NCBI GenBank assembly: GCA_019671005.1
Contig: CM033723.1
Span: 14,337,254-14,401,253 of the forward strand
Source: Hibiscus mutabilis
Lineage: Eukaryota; Streptophyta; Magnoliopsida; Malvales; Malvaceae
Direction of reading: 5' to 3'
DNA length: 64,000 nt
Position numbers and translations under genes: made by a program. This document shows, in pieces, positions 1-12,690 of the stretch. The notes beneath the pieces were generated by a model. The model was not told the DNA's origin. It ran no database searches and saw nothing but the letters and a program-made list of their open reading frames with translations. How positions within the stretch are numbered: position 1 is the first letter of the stretch; every line of letters begins with the position of its first letter.

Positions 1-374
1 GTATCAAATCTTGCACGTGGTCTTGACATTGTGGATAAGAGCAGACTACAGATTGTTGCTCCATCATCAATATTGTTGTAATGATCTGGGCATCAGATTC
101 CTCAAACGTTGTTGTAGCATTACTTTTCTCAGTCTCAGCGAGTGTTATTACATCATTGCTCTGTGTAGGCTCCTCGAGCTCTAATGTGGAAACTTGTTGT
201 TCAGGCTCATCCATTGTTGGGCATTCTTTCTCATGCTCTCGACTCATAGGTTATAGTTGTTTCCCATACATTAGGGAGATCTCTTCACATTACTCCTCAT
301 CCTCAGGCTTCGAGATGGTCTCAAACACTCGTTTTACGGTCCTCCTTGTAGCAATATGCATCAGGGTTGTATGG
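1..374 (-). pseudogene. Continuation of Athila-like gag, degenerate
   Basis: The minus strand after the TGA at 375 can be read on in acidic, Thr/Glu-rich stretches such as EPEQQVSTLELEEPTQSND, but with further stops and at least one frame change. Its position directly after the zinc-knuckle remnant suggests the gag C-terminal spacer. I cannot identify a domain. The plus-strand open frame at 81-464 runs antisense to this and has no supporting signal. Confidence 0.4.
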
Positions 375-632
375 TCAATTTTTCCACAAATGTTGTCCCC
401 CACAATAATCACAAGAATTTGTCACATCATGGAATCTTTGAGCCATTCTCGGCATTTTCTCTAATGTGATTGTGTTGCTCAATGTCGTAGCTTGCGTCAA
501 GAGACAAGGAAAAGCATTATCTCCATAAAAATTATCCGTTCTTCTCTCTCGAACAGCTCTAGTAGCTGGGTAGAGGTTGTCAAGGGTGGGTGTAAGATAC
601 TCTCGAATAGATCTACCTTTACCTCCCTTCAT
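375..632 (-). pseudogene. Athila-like gag remnant with broken zinc knuckle
   Basis: The frame encodes 85 residues, beginning about 140 bases downstream of the LTR and PBS, where gag is expected. The N-terminal part (RSIREYLTPTLDNLYPATRA) resembles the start of Athila gag proteins. The C-terminal part, CDYCGGQHLWKN, is the start of the Athila zinc knuckle (C-x2-C-x3-H-x4-C). The codon that should give the last Cys is TGA at 375-377. Only about 60 residues separate the two ends, against several hundred in intact Athila gag, so an internal deletion is inferred as well. The product would be a structural capsid/nucleocapsid protein if intact; this copy cannot make one. Confidence 0.68.
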
Positions 633-750
633 GTTGATGTTCCTTCAATTTGTAACACATCAGAAAAAGAAAAAAAATAGAAGAAAAGAAAACAAAAGTT
701 AGAATTAAAAAAAAATTAAGTGCAATTACTAAGATATTATCAATCGCCAA

Positions 751-768
751 TCCTCTGCAACGACGCCA
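751..768 (-). other. Primer-binding site, tRNA-Asp type, mutated
   Basis: The minus strand reads TGGCGTCGTTGCAGAGGA, matching 15 of 18 bases of the complement of the plant tRNA-Asp 3' end, as used by Athila elements. It starts 5 bases inside the LTR at 774. The three mismatches indicate an old copy. Confidence 0.68.
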
Positions 769-773
769 AAACT

Positions 774-2312
774 TGATGCGGAAAATATTGTATGCACAAT
801 TAAGAGCAAGTATAGTCATCGATCAAGTAATAAAGTGATAAGTAGAGTGTCGAACCTACAGGGATTGGAGTGATAAACTCAAAGCAATCACACTTAAAAG
901 TTAGTGAAATAATAATAAGATGATATGGTGATAAAATTATAAACTAAATGAAATAAAAAGTACAGATGAAGTAATGATCCAATGACAAACATATGCTATG
1001 GCAAAGATTCAGATATTTATGGATACTGGGTTTATTGCTTAGGAACTATGTTAATTACCATTCGAATTTTATAATAGTTGGCAATACATGTCTACGTTAA
1101 CCAGCTAGATCTTCATCTATCTGATAGGATTTTCTAACATCTCCTAGAATCTCTCGATACCTAAAAGTAACAACAAGAAGCTATGATAATACATGTCTGC
1201 GTGAACCCTAACAACTTATTGTTTATTCAAGTTCCCCTTATTAGTCGTTGAAATCCTAAACTTAGTTTTAAGCCTGATTAAGACTAATTTAACAGGTTAG
1301 CCTCACTGTTCATATTTGTTTAACCTAACTCTCTTGATATTAAGTATATCAATAATTAAAAGGCCTATCTTGATAGCTCTTACAATAATTATGCATGAAG
1401 AACAATGAACATGATAGATGATGGAAAAGGCTATAACATTGAACAAGTAATTAAAATAAAGAATCCTAAAACAATAAAACCCAAAAAAAGTATTTAACTT
1501 ATGTCTGAGCAAATAACACCCATAGTAAAAACAATTAAAATCATGACAGTAGAAAAAGCAAGAGAGAAAGAGAATCAAAGCGTCCTAAGATTTCTTCTTC
1601 GTGCCCTCGAACTGTTGTTGCAGTGCTCCAAACTCCTAAAGCCTCTCTCGATAGCTTTTCGTCGCTTGAAGACTCTTTTTAACCTTCGACAATGGTGGTT
1701 CTCCGATGAAAAAGACAAAGGGTTGTTCTTCCTTGAATAAAAGCTTCTCTGCATATTTGCGCGTTAAGTGCAGCCTCTTTTAATTGTTTCCCTTTGGTCT
1801 CTTTATATAGAGGTGGCTCTCTTAGGGTTTTGAGAACCCTAAAGTGCAAGAAATCTTTTAATGAGGATCTTCCTTTTCTACTTCATTAACTGCTCAATAA
1901 AAGAATATCTTGTCACATGCTTTTAATAAAATATCATGTGATCCAGCAAAGAGAATCTTTACTTTCCACGTTATTAATGGCTCAATAAAGGAGAGGGAAC
2001 CACACATTAAATCACATTAAAGGATCCAATATTTGTCTCTAGCGTCACTGCGAATGCTGTAGCATCCAGTCCAACAAGAGAGAATTCTACTGCAATGTTC
2101 CAGTGCTCCATTGTTCTGTTAATTCCTGAGAAAGAAACACTAAAAACCACTACTTTTCCCATTAATAGCATCGATATAGATAAACATTAGGTTCAAACAC
2201 CATAACTCCATAACTATATGAAAACTACTCCTAAATGTAACTAAATGAGCCTAAAGACATACAAAAGCTAAGTAAAAAGGGTACGCAAAATAGGTTATAT
2301 ACACGCTCATCA
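774..2312 (-). repeat. 5' LTR of the Athila-like element
   Basis: The plus strand begins TGATGCGG at 774 and ends CTCATCA at 2312, giving the TG...CA ends and short inverted TGATG/CATCA termini expected of an LTR. Its inner end lies 5 bases from the PBS at 751-768, which fixes the orientation. Length 1539 bp is usual for Athila LTRs. No second copy lies in the window, so boundaries rest on termini and PBS only. Confidence 0.7.
1801..1810 (-). promoter_or_regulatory. TATA box candidate in Athila-like LTR
   Basis: The minus strand reads CTATATAAAG inside the LTR, about 500 bases from its outer end. It matches a plant TATA box and lies where U3 promoters occur. No experimental or comparative support is visible. 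Confidence 0.4.
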
Positions 2313-3612
2313 AGACTATAGCCCTTCGAATGAGTGGATCAACTTTCATTTCATCCAACCAACTTTCGTTTTAAAACTCATTAATCTGACTTGACACTGC
2401 ATCTGTCGATGTTAGTGACTAGTTAAACACTCTCATGCAAAACGTAAATCAGATCTAATAATAAAAGCTTCATAAAAAGCCAACACCGATATATATTAAA
2501 CTAAGAAAATAGTTTAAACAAGTTCAACAGGCTCCAGAAAATTAAACCAGTGTCAATACAAGCGCAAATACAAGTAAATCTCCAAAAAAATCATCAAAAT
2601 AAAAAGAAGTTTAAGAAGATAACAAGATATTTCCTCAATTTAGCACTTGACTTCTTATTTTCTTGGATAGATCTGTCTTACTTCACCTCAGATCTCTAGA
2701 AAATAAGCTTAAGCTGCCATGGGAGACGGATAAAAGCTTTAAGGTTGAAGATGATATGAAAAATAAGAATAGTGCGACTCTCTCTCCTCCAAAATAGTCC
2801 TTTTATAGGCCACCCAAGGAAGGACACATGTCCTGTAGGTTATTTACATGTCAGACATCGTACAAAATTTGTTGTAACAAACTGGACATTTGGCATATTC
2901 ATCCTTATCCTTGATCAGACTGGACAGCTGGTAGATGCAGTGTCAAATTGGCTGCAGTGGTGAAAACAACCTCTGCAGAGACATTAGCAATACAATGACA
3001 ACAAGGCAAAAATAGGCAAAAATATACAAAACTTGAGCCACAGGAACTAAGTTATGCATAAATAGACATGAAAATGCAGAAATAGATGCAATGGATGCCA
3101 ATGTGAGGACAATAAGACCTATAAATTAAGAGAAAATGCATGTTCTTTAAAGAGCTATTAGACCCGTACTGGTACGACCTTGAATAATGTACGGTACAAG
3201 TAGAACTCATATTGATATCCTACTCTCAGTTCATCTTTGTTCTTGGAGTTTAACAAGGGGTACCGGTACGGACTCCTCGCGTATTGTACTGAAGCCCAGA
3301 AATGGCTTCCCAAGCTACGGGGTTCAACTTGAAACCCTCAATTCGACCCATAAGTGTAGTTTCATGCTTCCTAAAGTCTATTAGTATTTTTATTATCATA
3401 TTAAGGCCTTTTAACACCCATTTTAACAGCAAGACAACATAGAGAACATCCAATGGCCAACATGCTCAAAACACCCAAGATACATCATGCTTAATGCAAA
3501 GCAATTACTATTATGAAAAGCAAGAAACACTTCAAAGTTGAAGATATACAAACCATAAGCATAAACTCCAAGGGAAACTATTGATTGATTCCCTACAAGC
3601 TTTTCTCGTTCC
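2313..3612. other. Unassigned AT-rich sequence between two retroelements
   Basis: No second copy of this 1.3-kb stretch is in the window, and no pol or gag motif is visible. The minus strand reads GGCCTATAAAAGGA at about 2804-2817, a good TATA box with purine-poor flanks, in a layout similar to the neighbouring LTR, so a degenerate LTR is possible. At 3165-3285 the motifs GTACTGGTACGACC and GGGTACCGGTACGG recur. It may be pre-insertion host DNA. The short open frames here are not convincing. Confidence 0.3.
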
Positions 3613-6027
3613 TGTAACACCCTTTTCCTGTATTCGTTACCAAACACGAGTCGGTGATGTTACAAAACAAAGTTAAAACAATTTCCATTGTAGAAACTTA
3701 AACTGGCAGCCTGCACTGTTCTTGAACAAATTTTTTTATAAATTTTTATGGACATAAAAAATTCATTCCGTAAAATTTTAATTAAACTAGATTCAATAAG
3801 ATTTTTAACCATATGAATTAATAACTCAAAGTCATTATACAAAAATTCACAAAAATTTATAAACTCTCGACACAATGTAGTATTTTAAGAAATCCGCTGC
3901 CCTATTTTTCTGACCTTTCATCAATTAAAAATTCACATCTTTTAGTATAGACCTCAAAAATAGTTATCGTTTGCTTTAAAAGGAACTAGAATCAATTTAT
4001 AGTTCATACATATAAGATTCACCTTCTAATTCAATGTATGAAATTTAAGGCAATTTTTCAAATTTGCTGCCTAAAATAGATTTTCTGGTATGTTTCAACC
4101 TATTCCAATTATAAGTCCACTAACTACTCATAAATCATTCCAACATACATAGTAAATATGCTAAATCATACTTTAGTTATGAACATTACAAACCATAAGG
4201 TAATTAAAGTTTGAGTTATGCAAAGCTAGTAAGTTTATTTTTATACATGCCACTAAACAAAACAACATATAGGATGTCAAAACATTACTAAGATAACCTG
4301 TAGTATGTCCTCTCTCTCTCAAGGTGATGCAAAACGCCGCTGCTTACGAACTGAAATGATCAACCTACGTGTGCATAGGACAAACACACGTTAAGTACAA
4401 ACTTAGTGAGGCATTGAAAGATAAGCGTAAAATTAAATAATAATCAATCTTTAAGAATAACATAGTATAACAATTTCCATTTGAAACTATATTAATTCAA
4501 TATTACTTTAAGGCAAAGATGAAATATTTATAAATATATTGGTAAAAGTTCTTTTATAACAATAGCCCAAGAAATACGTATAGAGAGAAACTAAGTATAC
4601 GAGATCGTGTACTCCCAGAGTATTAGCCAATTCCCCTAAGGAGAAAGGCAAACATTACATTAATACGAGCTCATTGTGCTCCTAGAGCACTAGTCACCGA
4701 AGTGACGGTAGTCCCAGACTACGAGATCCGAAGATCAATGTATTCCCAGAATGCTAGACACTATGTAGCATGTGTAGCTACAATGCAGTCCCAGACTGCT
4801 AGTCTCTTATGGCATGGCACTATACTGTAACTCTCATGGTAATCTTGGGCAATAAAACAATACAATTATCATTGCAATATATCATTTTATAGATGGTAAA
4901 ATCCTCATCATCGATAAATCAAATAGAGAAGTTCTTACTCCATTATACCATAATTCATTTTGTAACAATCATCAATATATGATAATAAAATTATCGTAAA
5001 CAAAACATAATAAGGCAGTTCATAACTATCATGTACAAAAGCATCTCATTTTGCCTGTGAAAATATTATATTTCATATAAAAATCAACATTACCAATTTG
5101 GTAAAATCATATAGGTCGACTTATCGTAAGTCTTCCTAAATACTTTTAAAACATATAAATGCACTCACCTTGTTGCCAGTACTAAATTTCACGAATTAAC
5201 AATGTCTCAACCAAACCTTGATCCTTGATTTCTCCTGTTTGCTCAAATTAATCCCGGCCTTTCTCGAACTCTACATTTACATCGATCATAAGATAAAAAA
5301 AGAATCGAATGTATACATTAGTATACATTGATCAATTTGGAAATTACTATAGGAAATTCAAAAAAATTCTTCAAATGCTAATTCGAAACAACAATACATC
5401 AAGATTTCATTTAAACCTTCACTTTTTTCATAATTTCCATATAAGTCCCTTATATTAGCTGATTTGTAATAAAGTTCTTAATAAATATTTTCGTCCTTCA
5501 AATGACATAATTAAGCATCAATAATATCATACTACTCATATCCACCACTAAAATAATTTTTACAATATTTCCCCTAATTTTCTTCAAGTATTCGAATGGT
5601 CCCTAAACTATATTCCATGTAATTTTCAGCACTTTAAGCATAAAAACAACACCATAACCTCATTTCCAACTTGAATGAACCTTAAAACATGAAATTCCAA
5701 CATGTTCTTCATCCATCCTAAACATCAATATCAACTTATAAACATGGAAACCATGCAAAACTTATATTAAATGAAAGAGAATTCCATGGAGAATAATTTC
5801 CTATTTCATGTCTCAACCCTAAAATCAATAAAATAAGGTTTAAAAATCAAAAGAAAAAGTTTCTTACCTTGCTTAGGTAACTCACGGCAATGGGAGAAAA
5901 GATGAGCAAAATTCTACACTTTTCTATTTCTTTAATTTACGCCAAATGGCATTATTTAACCTTATTTAATAAAAATAATCTCCTTAATAGTCAAATGACT
6001 GTTTTACCCCTTGATTATAACCAATGT
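3613..6027 (-). repeat. Family E LTR (Tekay/Del-like), right end missing
   Basis: The stretch begins TGTAACACCC at 3613. It shares a colinear series of landmarks with the C-family LTRs at 33453 and 49282: an 'AACACGAGTC' start, 'ATACATGCCACTAA', 'ATAACCTGTAGTATGT', and a hairpin region with 'CACTAGTCACCG'. It is also related, in reverse, to the A LTRs, but differs throughout from both. No PBS lies left of 3613, so this is the outer end of a 3' or solo LTR on the minus strand. At 6027 it is interrupted by LTR B'. The missing right end is not found beyond B' because that side is rearranged at 44336. Confidence 0.6.
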
Positions 6028-7152
6028 TGTAACACCCTTAACGTATACTTGTAGTACGAATACACATTAAGGATGTCACAATATTATTTAACAGAGTTCT
6101 AGACTTGTAATTTAAAAAAAAACATCTGACATAAAACCAGTTTATAAAATAACCATTTTTCGACATTTGAAGTATTCATAGCCTATTTGCAGATTGCTAG
6201 TTTTGACCTTGAATTGGTTTATAAAACATGTTAGTCAGTTATTAAAACAAGTATGTAACTCAGGGTGAAAACTAGGTACACTGCCTAAGCCATTTCTTAA
6301 ATTTAAAATCGTTACGCGATAAACGATAAATAAAATTTTACCCGATTAAATATCATTAACAGTAATTCTTTAACCATACGAATAATTTATATTTATCTGA
6401 CTATTAATCAAACTTATAACTTTAAAACAACTAACGAATAAATTGATACATGCCCACTAGAGAATATCATAAATTAGGATGTCTTACTGATGTTTGTCAG
6501 ATTACAGCTTGATCAACATGCTTGACTCCTATTTTGGTAAGTTCCCAATAACCTACGCGTGAAATAGCACACGCTAAGTTTTCACTTAGTGAGGCAACTA
6601 TAAATTAAAGTAAACCATTTCAATGTATAGAAATAACATAAATAAACAAATTACTGTGTATATTATATAAAAATATAGAATCGTATAAAACTGACTTATC
6701 AAAGTTATTCCTCTGTCATGTAACAATGCAATACAGTTCTTGCAAAATAGAAAGCGAGTCCCAATTGCAGTTTATATCATATCATCAAACCTTTATTTTA
6801 TTAATCAAATATACGTTAAGCTTTTTAACTTAACTATCTGCATAAATGCATTTCATGTATTATAGCCCGAAGTACAATATAATGTGATACTTTGGTACAC
6901 GAGTCATCATAACCAACACCATAATGTCTACAACGCCGTAGCGTCTAATGATGAGAACGTACTCGAGGACGCCCTTTGCTCCTCTTACTCGCACATTTTG
7001 TGCTATGTAACATTGTAGTGTTTAAATCGACTTCGTAGAGTCTAACTCGACCCAGAAGAGTCTATCTCAACCCTGAAGAGTCTATCTCGCACCGTAGTGC
7101 TATGACGCAACTACTAGGACTCTATGGATATCCAATTATACCAAAGACTTCA
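6028..7152 (-). repeat. Older family-B LTR (B'), left half
   Basis: It begins TGTAACACCCTTAACGTATA at 6028, the same start as the B LTRs at 7153, 38334 and 53769, and follows them with scattered substitutions up to the word ACCAAAGACTTCA. There a second, complete family-B element begins. The other half resumes at 42276 at the matching point of the LTR. The last five bases, CTTCA (7148-7152), form one side of the target duplication of that inserted element. Confidence 0.78.
7027..7106. repeat. 20-bp tandem repeat in LTR B'
   Basis: About three and a half copies of a 20-bp unit, each built as TCGACYYNGAAGAGTCTAWC with changes, lie head to tail. The other B LTRs in the window have a different sequence here (for example around 8160-8340), so the array is specific to this copy or variant. 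Confidence 0.65.
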
Positions 7153-9060
7153 TGTAACACCCTTAACGTATACTCGTAATATGAATACACATTAAGGATG
7201 TCACAATATTATTTAAGAGAGTTCTAGACTTGTAAAAAAAATTTAAACATCTGACATAAAACTAATTAATAAAATAACCCTTTCTCGACTTTTGAGGTAT
7301 TCATAGCCTATTTGTAGATTGCTAGTTTTGACCCTGAATTGGTTTATAAAACATGTTAGTCAGCTATTAGAATAAGTATGTAACTAAGGGTGAAAACTAG
7401 GTACACTGCCTAGGCCCTTTCTGAATTTAAAATCGTTACGCTATAAACGATAAATAAAATGTTATCTGATTAAATATCATCACCAGTAATTCTTTAACCG
7501 TACGAATAATTCAAATTTATTTGACTATTAATCAAACTTATACCTTTAAAACAACTAGCGAATAAATTGATACATGTCCACTAGAGAATATCATAAATTA
7601 GAATGTCTTACTGGTGTTTGGCAGATTGCAACTTGATCAACATGCTTGACTCCTCTTTCGGTAAGTTTCCAATAACCTACGTATGAAACAACACACACTA
7701 AGCATTCACTTAGTGAGGCAAAGCATATAAGGTTATCAAATAACTGACATGAACATAATTCAAGGCTTATTTTTATATCTAGCTTATCTAAGTATATCTG
7801 ATAAATTACTTGTATAAAGTTCATCATGTTTACTTGACATACTTCAACATGCTTCTCATAACATAATATAACCAATTTCTATGGCATTTCATGGCAAACT
7901 TTATCATAATTCTAATTCTTTGCCTAACATATCAAACAAAGAAATACAAATATTACCAAGCTTAACATAATCGAGAAAATACTGATCTTACAAAAAATAC
8001 AGAGATATACAGAGAGTACGGAGAACCTATTATTTCTCGTACTTAGTACCAAAACTTTACAGAAAACTTAGTACATAACAAAATTTGCCAAGCTCACTAG
8101 CTCGATCACCTGCACTTTTATTAATCTTTTAAATTTGCCCAAAGTATACTTTATGAGACCTTAGGTACGCGAGTCACATGAATAAGACACTAGAGTGTCT
8201 AACGTGAACATGTAAATGAGACGTACTCGAGGACGTTCTTTGCTCCTCATTAAAGCACCACGCAAGTGCCATTAGCACTATGGGCTTGAATTCCCAGGGT
8301 GCACACCAAGGGCTTGGGTCCCCAAGGTGTATGTGACACCATCGTAGTCACAAAAACATGAAATCATATCATAAGTTGAGTGATGCAGTTGCTAAGACTC
8401 TATGGCATGCCAACTATACCAATACTTGGGCATACAAATATATGTATATCATGATCAAAAGTTATCATATCAGATGTCATCAATAAATCATAATGGCAGT
8501 TCATAACCTAGAAAATATCAGGTATACTATAACAAAGATATCTATCAGAGCATTGACAATGTATTATACAAATTACTTGCTTTTACCATACTCAAATAAC
8601 ATATCAGTTATAGTGATTATCATAACATTTCACAGATAAGTTCTTATACTTGAAACAGTATGTTATTCAAGCCATATTAGCTTATTTATTAAGAATACTT
8701 CTCCAGTCAGTGATCATGTATGAAACACATCACTTATTCTTAATTTTTTTGAACATATCATAAATAATTTTTTAGTCATATGTTAAGAACATTGTCCCCA
8801 TGTAATACCCCAAAATTTGCTTAGTGACTAAAGTACAAAGAATCAAAGTTAGTGGTTTTAGTTCAATGACTAAAACGTAAAATTTTAAAGTTTGGTGGTC
8901 AAAGTGAAAAGTTGAGAAAAGTTTAGGGACCAAAATGGTAATTTTTCCAAATAGTAAATTTAGTCAGTATAAGTGTAAATCGGATCGAAATAAGTATTTT
9001 TATATCAATTTTGAAAATTTTAATACAATAGAAGGCATTGAATTTGGATCGAATAAAATT

Positions 9061-9105
9061 ATTAAGCGTGCTCAGGCATAGGATGGGTGACCTCGGGAAG
9101 GTTCC
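9061..9105 (+). promoter_or_regulatory. 5S-rRNA-promoter-like block in LTR A1
   Basis: Reads ATTAAGCGTGCTCAGG, then GGATGGGTGACCTC and GGGAAG. These match the A box and C box of the plant 5S rRNA internal promoter in order and spacing (somewhat shortened). It lies 260 bases from the LTR start. Confidence 0.55.
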
Positions 9106-9375
9106 ATAAAAGTATTTCAGATTAATATTTTGGACTATGAATAAGTAGAAATGAGTCGTATGAAAATTTTTGTTAAAGGATTTTAAAGAGAATTTTATCC
9201 GATAGAGATTTCGGATAATTATTGGTATTTTTGGATCGAGTCCAAATTTCAGAATTACATTCTATAAATATGGAGATTAAGTATGACAGTATTATTGATT
9301 TATGGAATTTATAAATATGAGATTTTGGTTTGGGATTTTTTATGGATGGCTATTTAGAAAGGAACTAAATTAGTT

Positions 9376-11029
9376 AGAGATAAGGATTCATGCTTCTTAA
9401 CTTCAATTTTGATTTGGTCACTTAACTTTGACAAATTGTCAAAATGGTCACTAATTCAATTCAACATCAATTTGGCATTCTAACTTCATTTTCTTATATC
9501 TAACATCATTAATAACACAAATACACTCCAAATTCTAAAAATTCAGATTTGGTCCTTCAACTTTTCAGGTTGCCGAAATGGTCCCTACACAATTTAACTT
9601 AGGGTTTTGCTTCCAAACAACAATTCAAGCTTACTAGATCATTATTTCAACATCACAAACCCTAAATTTAACTTGAATCCATAAACCCTAATCATCTTCA
9701 TAATAATCAAAACATGTAAGACTTAAATCCCAACTCAATATCATGATTTTAACATAATACTAGCTTGATTTCAACTTGAATTCAATCATGGAATCATAAA
9801 ATCTCAAAAGCCCCAATTTGATCCATAAACCCTAATTTCTTTCTCATGTAAATTCTCATCAATCAAGCATGAATTACATGAATTATTGATATCAAAAGAT
9901 AGAGCTTGAAGAGTAGAACAACTTTGTAGTTGAAGTTACCTGAAAACTGAGTTTCAGAGCTTGAATCGAGCTTGGAAAAAAATTTCTCTTTCTTTCCCTA
10001 GCCCTCACGTTTGTTGCTGGAAAAGATGAACAAAATCTTCATCTTTTCACCATTATTTTACACATATATCTATTAAATGAATTTAATATTCATTTAATAG
10101 TGAAATTACAATTTTGCCCTTTTTATCCAATGGTTGAGATTGATTTTGTCATCAATCAAGGGCCAAGATTTAATCTTCCATTTTCTATTTCAAAAATTAC
10201 CCTTATAACTTTTTAAATATTTCAAAATTGCCATTGGGGCCAAATGACCAATTTGCCCTCCAACTTGTCTTTATTTACTAGTTTGTTTCCAAATTACCAT
10301 TCCATTACAATCTAACTAAATATAGTTAAAATTCAACCAACCATAATAAAATGTTCTTAAAATAATATTTTATGACTTTTCCATAGCTTTTGGATCAATC
10401 TCCAAAATTTTCATTCGATCCAATATATCGATAAATAATCCTTTACTCAGAAATAAAATGTAGTATTCATCTTGAATCGAACAAAAAATATTTCCAACAC
10501 TTGGAAATGACTTTTATAACCTTTCTATATCATATGGAAAATTTTCAAAATTTTCTAGTTCGGTCTGGGTATCTGAATTCCACTTAAACTTTAATTGCGA
10601 TTTTCCCAATAATTGAAGTATCAGATCGAACCAATAATTCCACATTCGATTCACACCCTTAGGTGATCTGTTTATTTATGAAATAAAAACCCTTAACTTT
10701 TTGGAAATTACAACTTTAGTCCCCAAACTTTTCCAAAGTTTATACTTTAGCCATAAAATTTTCAAAAATTACATTTTGGTCACTACCTTTTTAACTTCAA
10801 TTCTCATTCCAATTTTCCTTGGAATTCAACCAAACTTTAAGAATACCTTATTCAATTCACTATCTATCACATGAGACCTTTAAACCTTAGAAATTTCCTT
10901 TCCAAAACCCATAATTAAAGAAATCCCAACTTTCGCATTTTTGTCATTTTAGTCACTAAGTTAGCTTTTAAGCTATTATCTTAGTACTAAATGACCCTTA
11001 ATCAACTTAATAAATTTTGGGGTATTACA
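9376..11029 (-). repeat. Foreign LTR segment inside LTR A1
   Basis: This 1654-bp stretch matches the right-hand part of minus-strand B-like LTRs (compare 29890-31246: CAAATTGTCAAAATGGTCAC, GGTTTTGCTT, ATAAACCCTAAT) and ends GGGGTATTACA, the outer start of such an LTR. The left end is truncated mid-LTR. There is no target duplication, and about 58 bases of LTR A are replaced, so this is not a plain insertion. Part of it (10318-11029) is copied again at 18747-19458. Confidence 0.65.
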
Positions 11030-12552
11030 TGGAGGATAAAATAGTCTTTTAATTACCAAAAGATTATTATATTGAATTTTGGTAATTAAATATGCCATTT
11101 GGCACTAAATAAAAGAAAGAAAGGTTGGAAATTTCATCATCTTTCTCCCTTGGCTGCCGAAACCATCAAGGAACCTAGGTAAGAACTTTGATTCAATTTT
11201 TCAAGCTTATTTAGTTAGATTTAGACTTGAGACATGAAACAAGAATTTATCTCCATCAAATTCTCTATCTTTTGGTATAATTTTTGCTTAGTTTCCATGT
11301 CTCTAAGGTTGAGTTTGGTGATTTGGTTGGATGAAGGACATGTAGTAAACTTGAATTTTAATGATTTTTCTTCTTGAAAGTATGCTTGTGATGTTGTTTT
11401 CATGGTTCAAACATTGAAAATTCCATGGAAATTGAACTAGTGACCTTCGGTTTTGATGGATAATTAGGAGAAACTACGTCAAAATTTTTAATTGATGATG
11501 GAAATGGTGAGAAATATGCTATATAAGCTTGAATTAGTTGTTTTGATGAAGAAATTCGCATGTTCTTGAAATATGGAAAAATTAGGGTTTATATTAAGTT
11601 AGGAATTTTAAGTGGTGAATGAAAGAAGAATGGTTCAAAATGATTATACAAGGTGTTTGGAATGAAAATCCCTAATTATTTGACATTAGGGACCAAATTG
11701 TAAATTTTGGAAAGTTTAGGGACTTGATTATTAAGATTGTTTTTTTGAAGTATTTTGGGTTGAAAAATTAAGTTAAGTGATTAGAAGGTTGAATTTGGAG
11801 TTTATATTAACTTTGGGACTATTTTTGTAATTTTCGGCAATATGGGGGATTGAAATGTAAATTTCTAAAGTTTAGGTCCTAAAGTGTAAATATTGAGAAA
11901 TGAGAGGATTAGATTTGTAAATAATGATTGGGATCTTAAAAGTGTCTATAGGGACTAAAATGAGTATTTTGGAAAAAGTTGAAGAATTATGAAAAAATGT
12001 GAGGAATTTTGGTTCGAATATAGAAAGTTCTATCGGGATAATTTTGTGTATAATGGAAAGTTATCTAGATACTTTTCATTATTTTTTATAGTATGAATAA
12101 GTAATTAAGAGTGTTTGTGTTATGTATTTTATATACATACATAGATAACAAGCAAGATTGAAATCGAAACAAGTCAGGACATAAGAAAAAACACTGGAGT
12201 GAACCATTTGGTACAAGGAAATTAGTGAGGCATTTAAGGTGAGTGCAATTATATGTTTCAAATATGTTTTGATAAACTTTTATGATTTTCATTTTTATGA
12301 TTTTATTAAGATGACTACATGGTTTTGTACAAGTTATATGATATTTTCACAGGCAAAGGAAAAAGGTTAGTAAATGATAGGGTATGAACTACCCTAATAT
12401 GTTTTATATGGTGATTTGTGAATTGTTTATATATGACAAATTTTATAAGTATATGATATGGATTTATTGCCCAAGTTATGATAGAGAGTTACAGTATAGT
12501 GGCATGCCATTAAAGGTCTAGTAGTCAAGGACAACGTGTAACTGCACACCAA

Positions 12553-12690
12553 TCTTCGAATCTATATGTTTCGACACCTATGTGTCTATATAATATAGAC
12601 GCTATTGTGTCTATATGATTCTGACACTTATGTGTCTATATGTTACCGGAACTTTATGTGTCTATATGTTTATTGTCACTTGGTGACTAG
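12553..12690. repeat. Short hairpin array in LTR A1
   Basis: About five imperfect units of 24-25 bp, each containing ACCTATGTGTCTA-like words, lie head to tail. Several form short stems, such as GACACTTATGTGTC and GTCACTTGGTGAC. The same array is at 16713-16831, about 20990-21115, 25130-25245 and 27870-27990 in the other A LTRs. Confidence 0.6.

Larger units (their letters stand above)
1..2312 (-). mobile_element. Athila-like Gypsy LTR retrotransposon, 5' part
   Basis: Read on the minus strand, this stretch has the order LTR (2312 to 774), primer-binding site (768 to 751), short leader, then a gag-like reading frame (632 to 375) continuing to the window edge. That is the normal 5' order of an LTR retrotransposon, so the element extends to the left of the window. 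Athila assignment rests on the tRNA-Asp type PBS, the 1.5-kb LTR and the gag motif CDYCGG. The gag is far shorter than usual for the lineage and has stops, so the copy is dead. The 5 bases outside the LTR (2313-2317, AGACT) should be the target duplication, but the partner lies outside the window. Confidence 0.72.

Noticed and set aside
81..464. 127-residue plus-strand frame at the window start
   Set aside because: It runs antisense to the Athila-like gag remnant, whose motifs and position relative to LTR and PBS are coherent.
3423..3875. Minus-strand frames of about 70 residues near LTR E
   Set aside because: They cross the LTR E boundary and AT-rich sequence, and match no family I recognise.
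11221..11403. A 60-residue minus-strand frame found three times almost unchanged (also 15373-15555 and 23790-23972)
   Set aside because: The three are copies of the same LTR A segment produced by recent duplication, so their likeness says nothing about coding.
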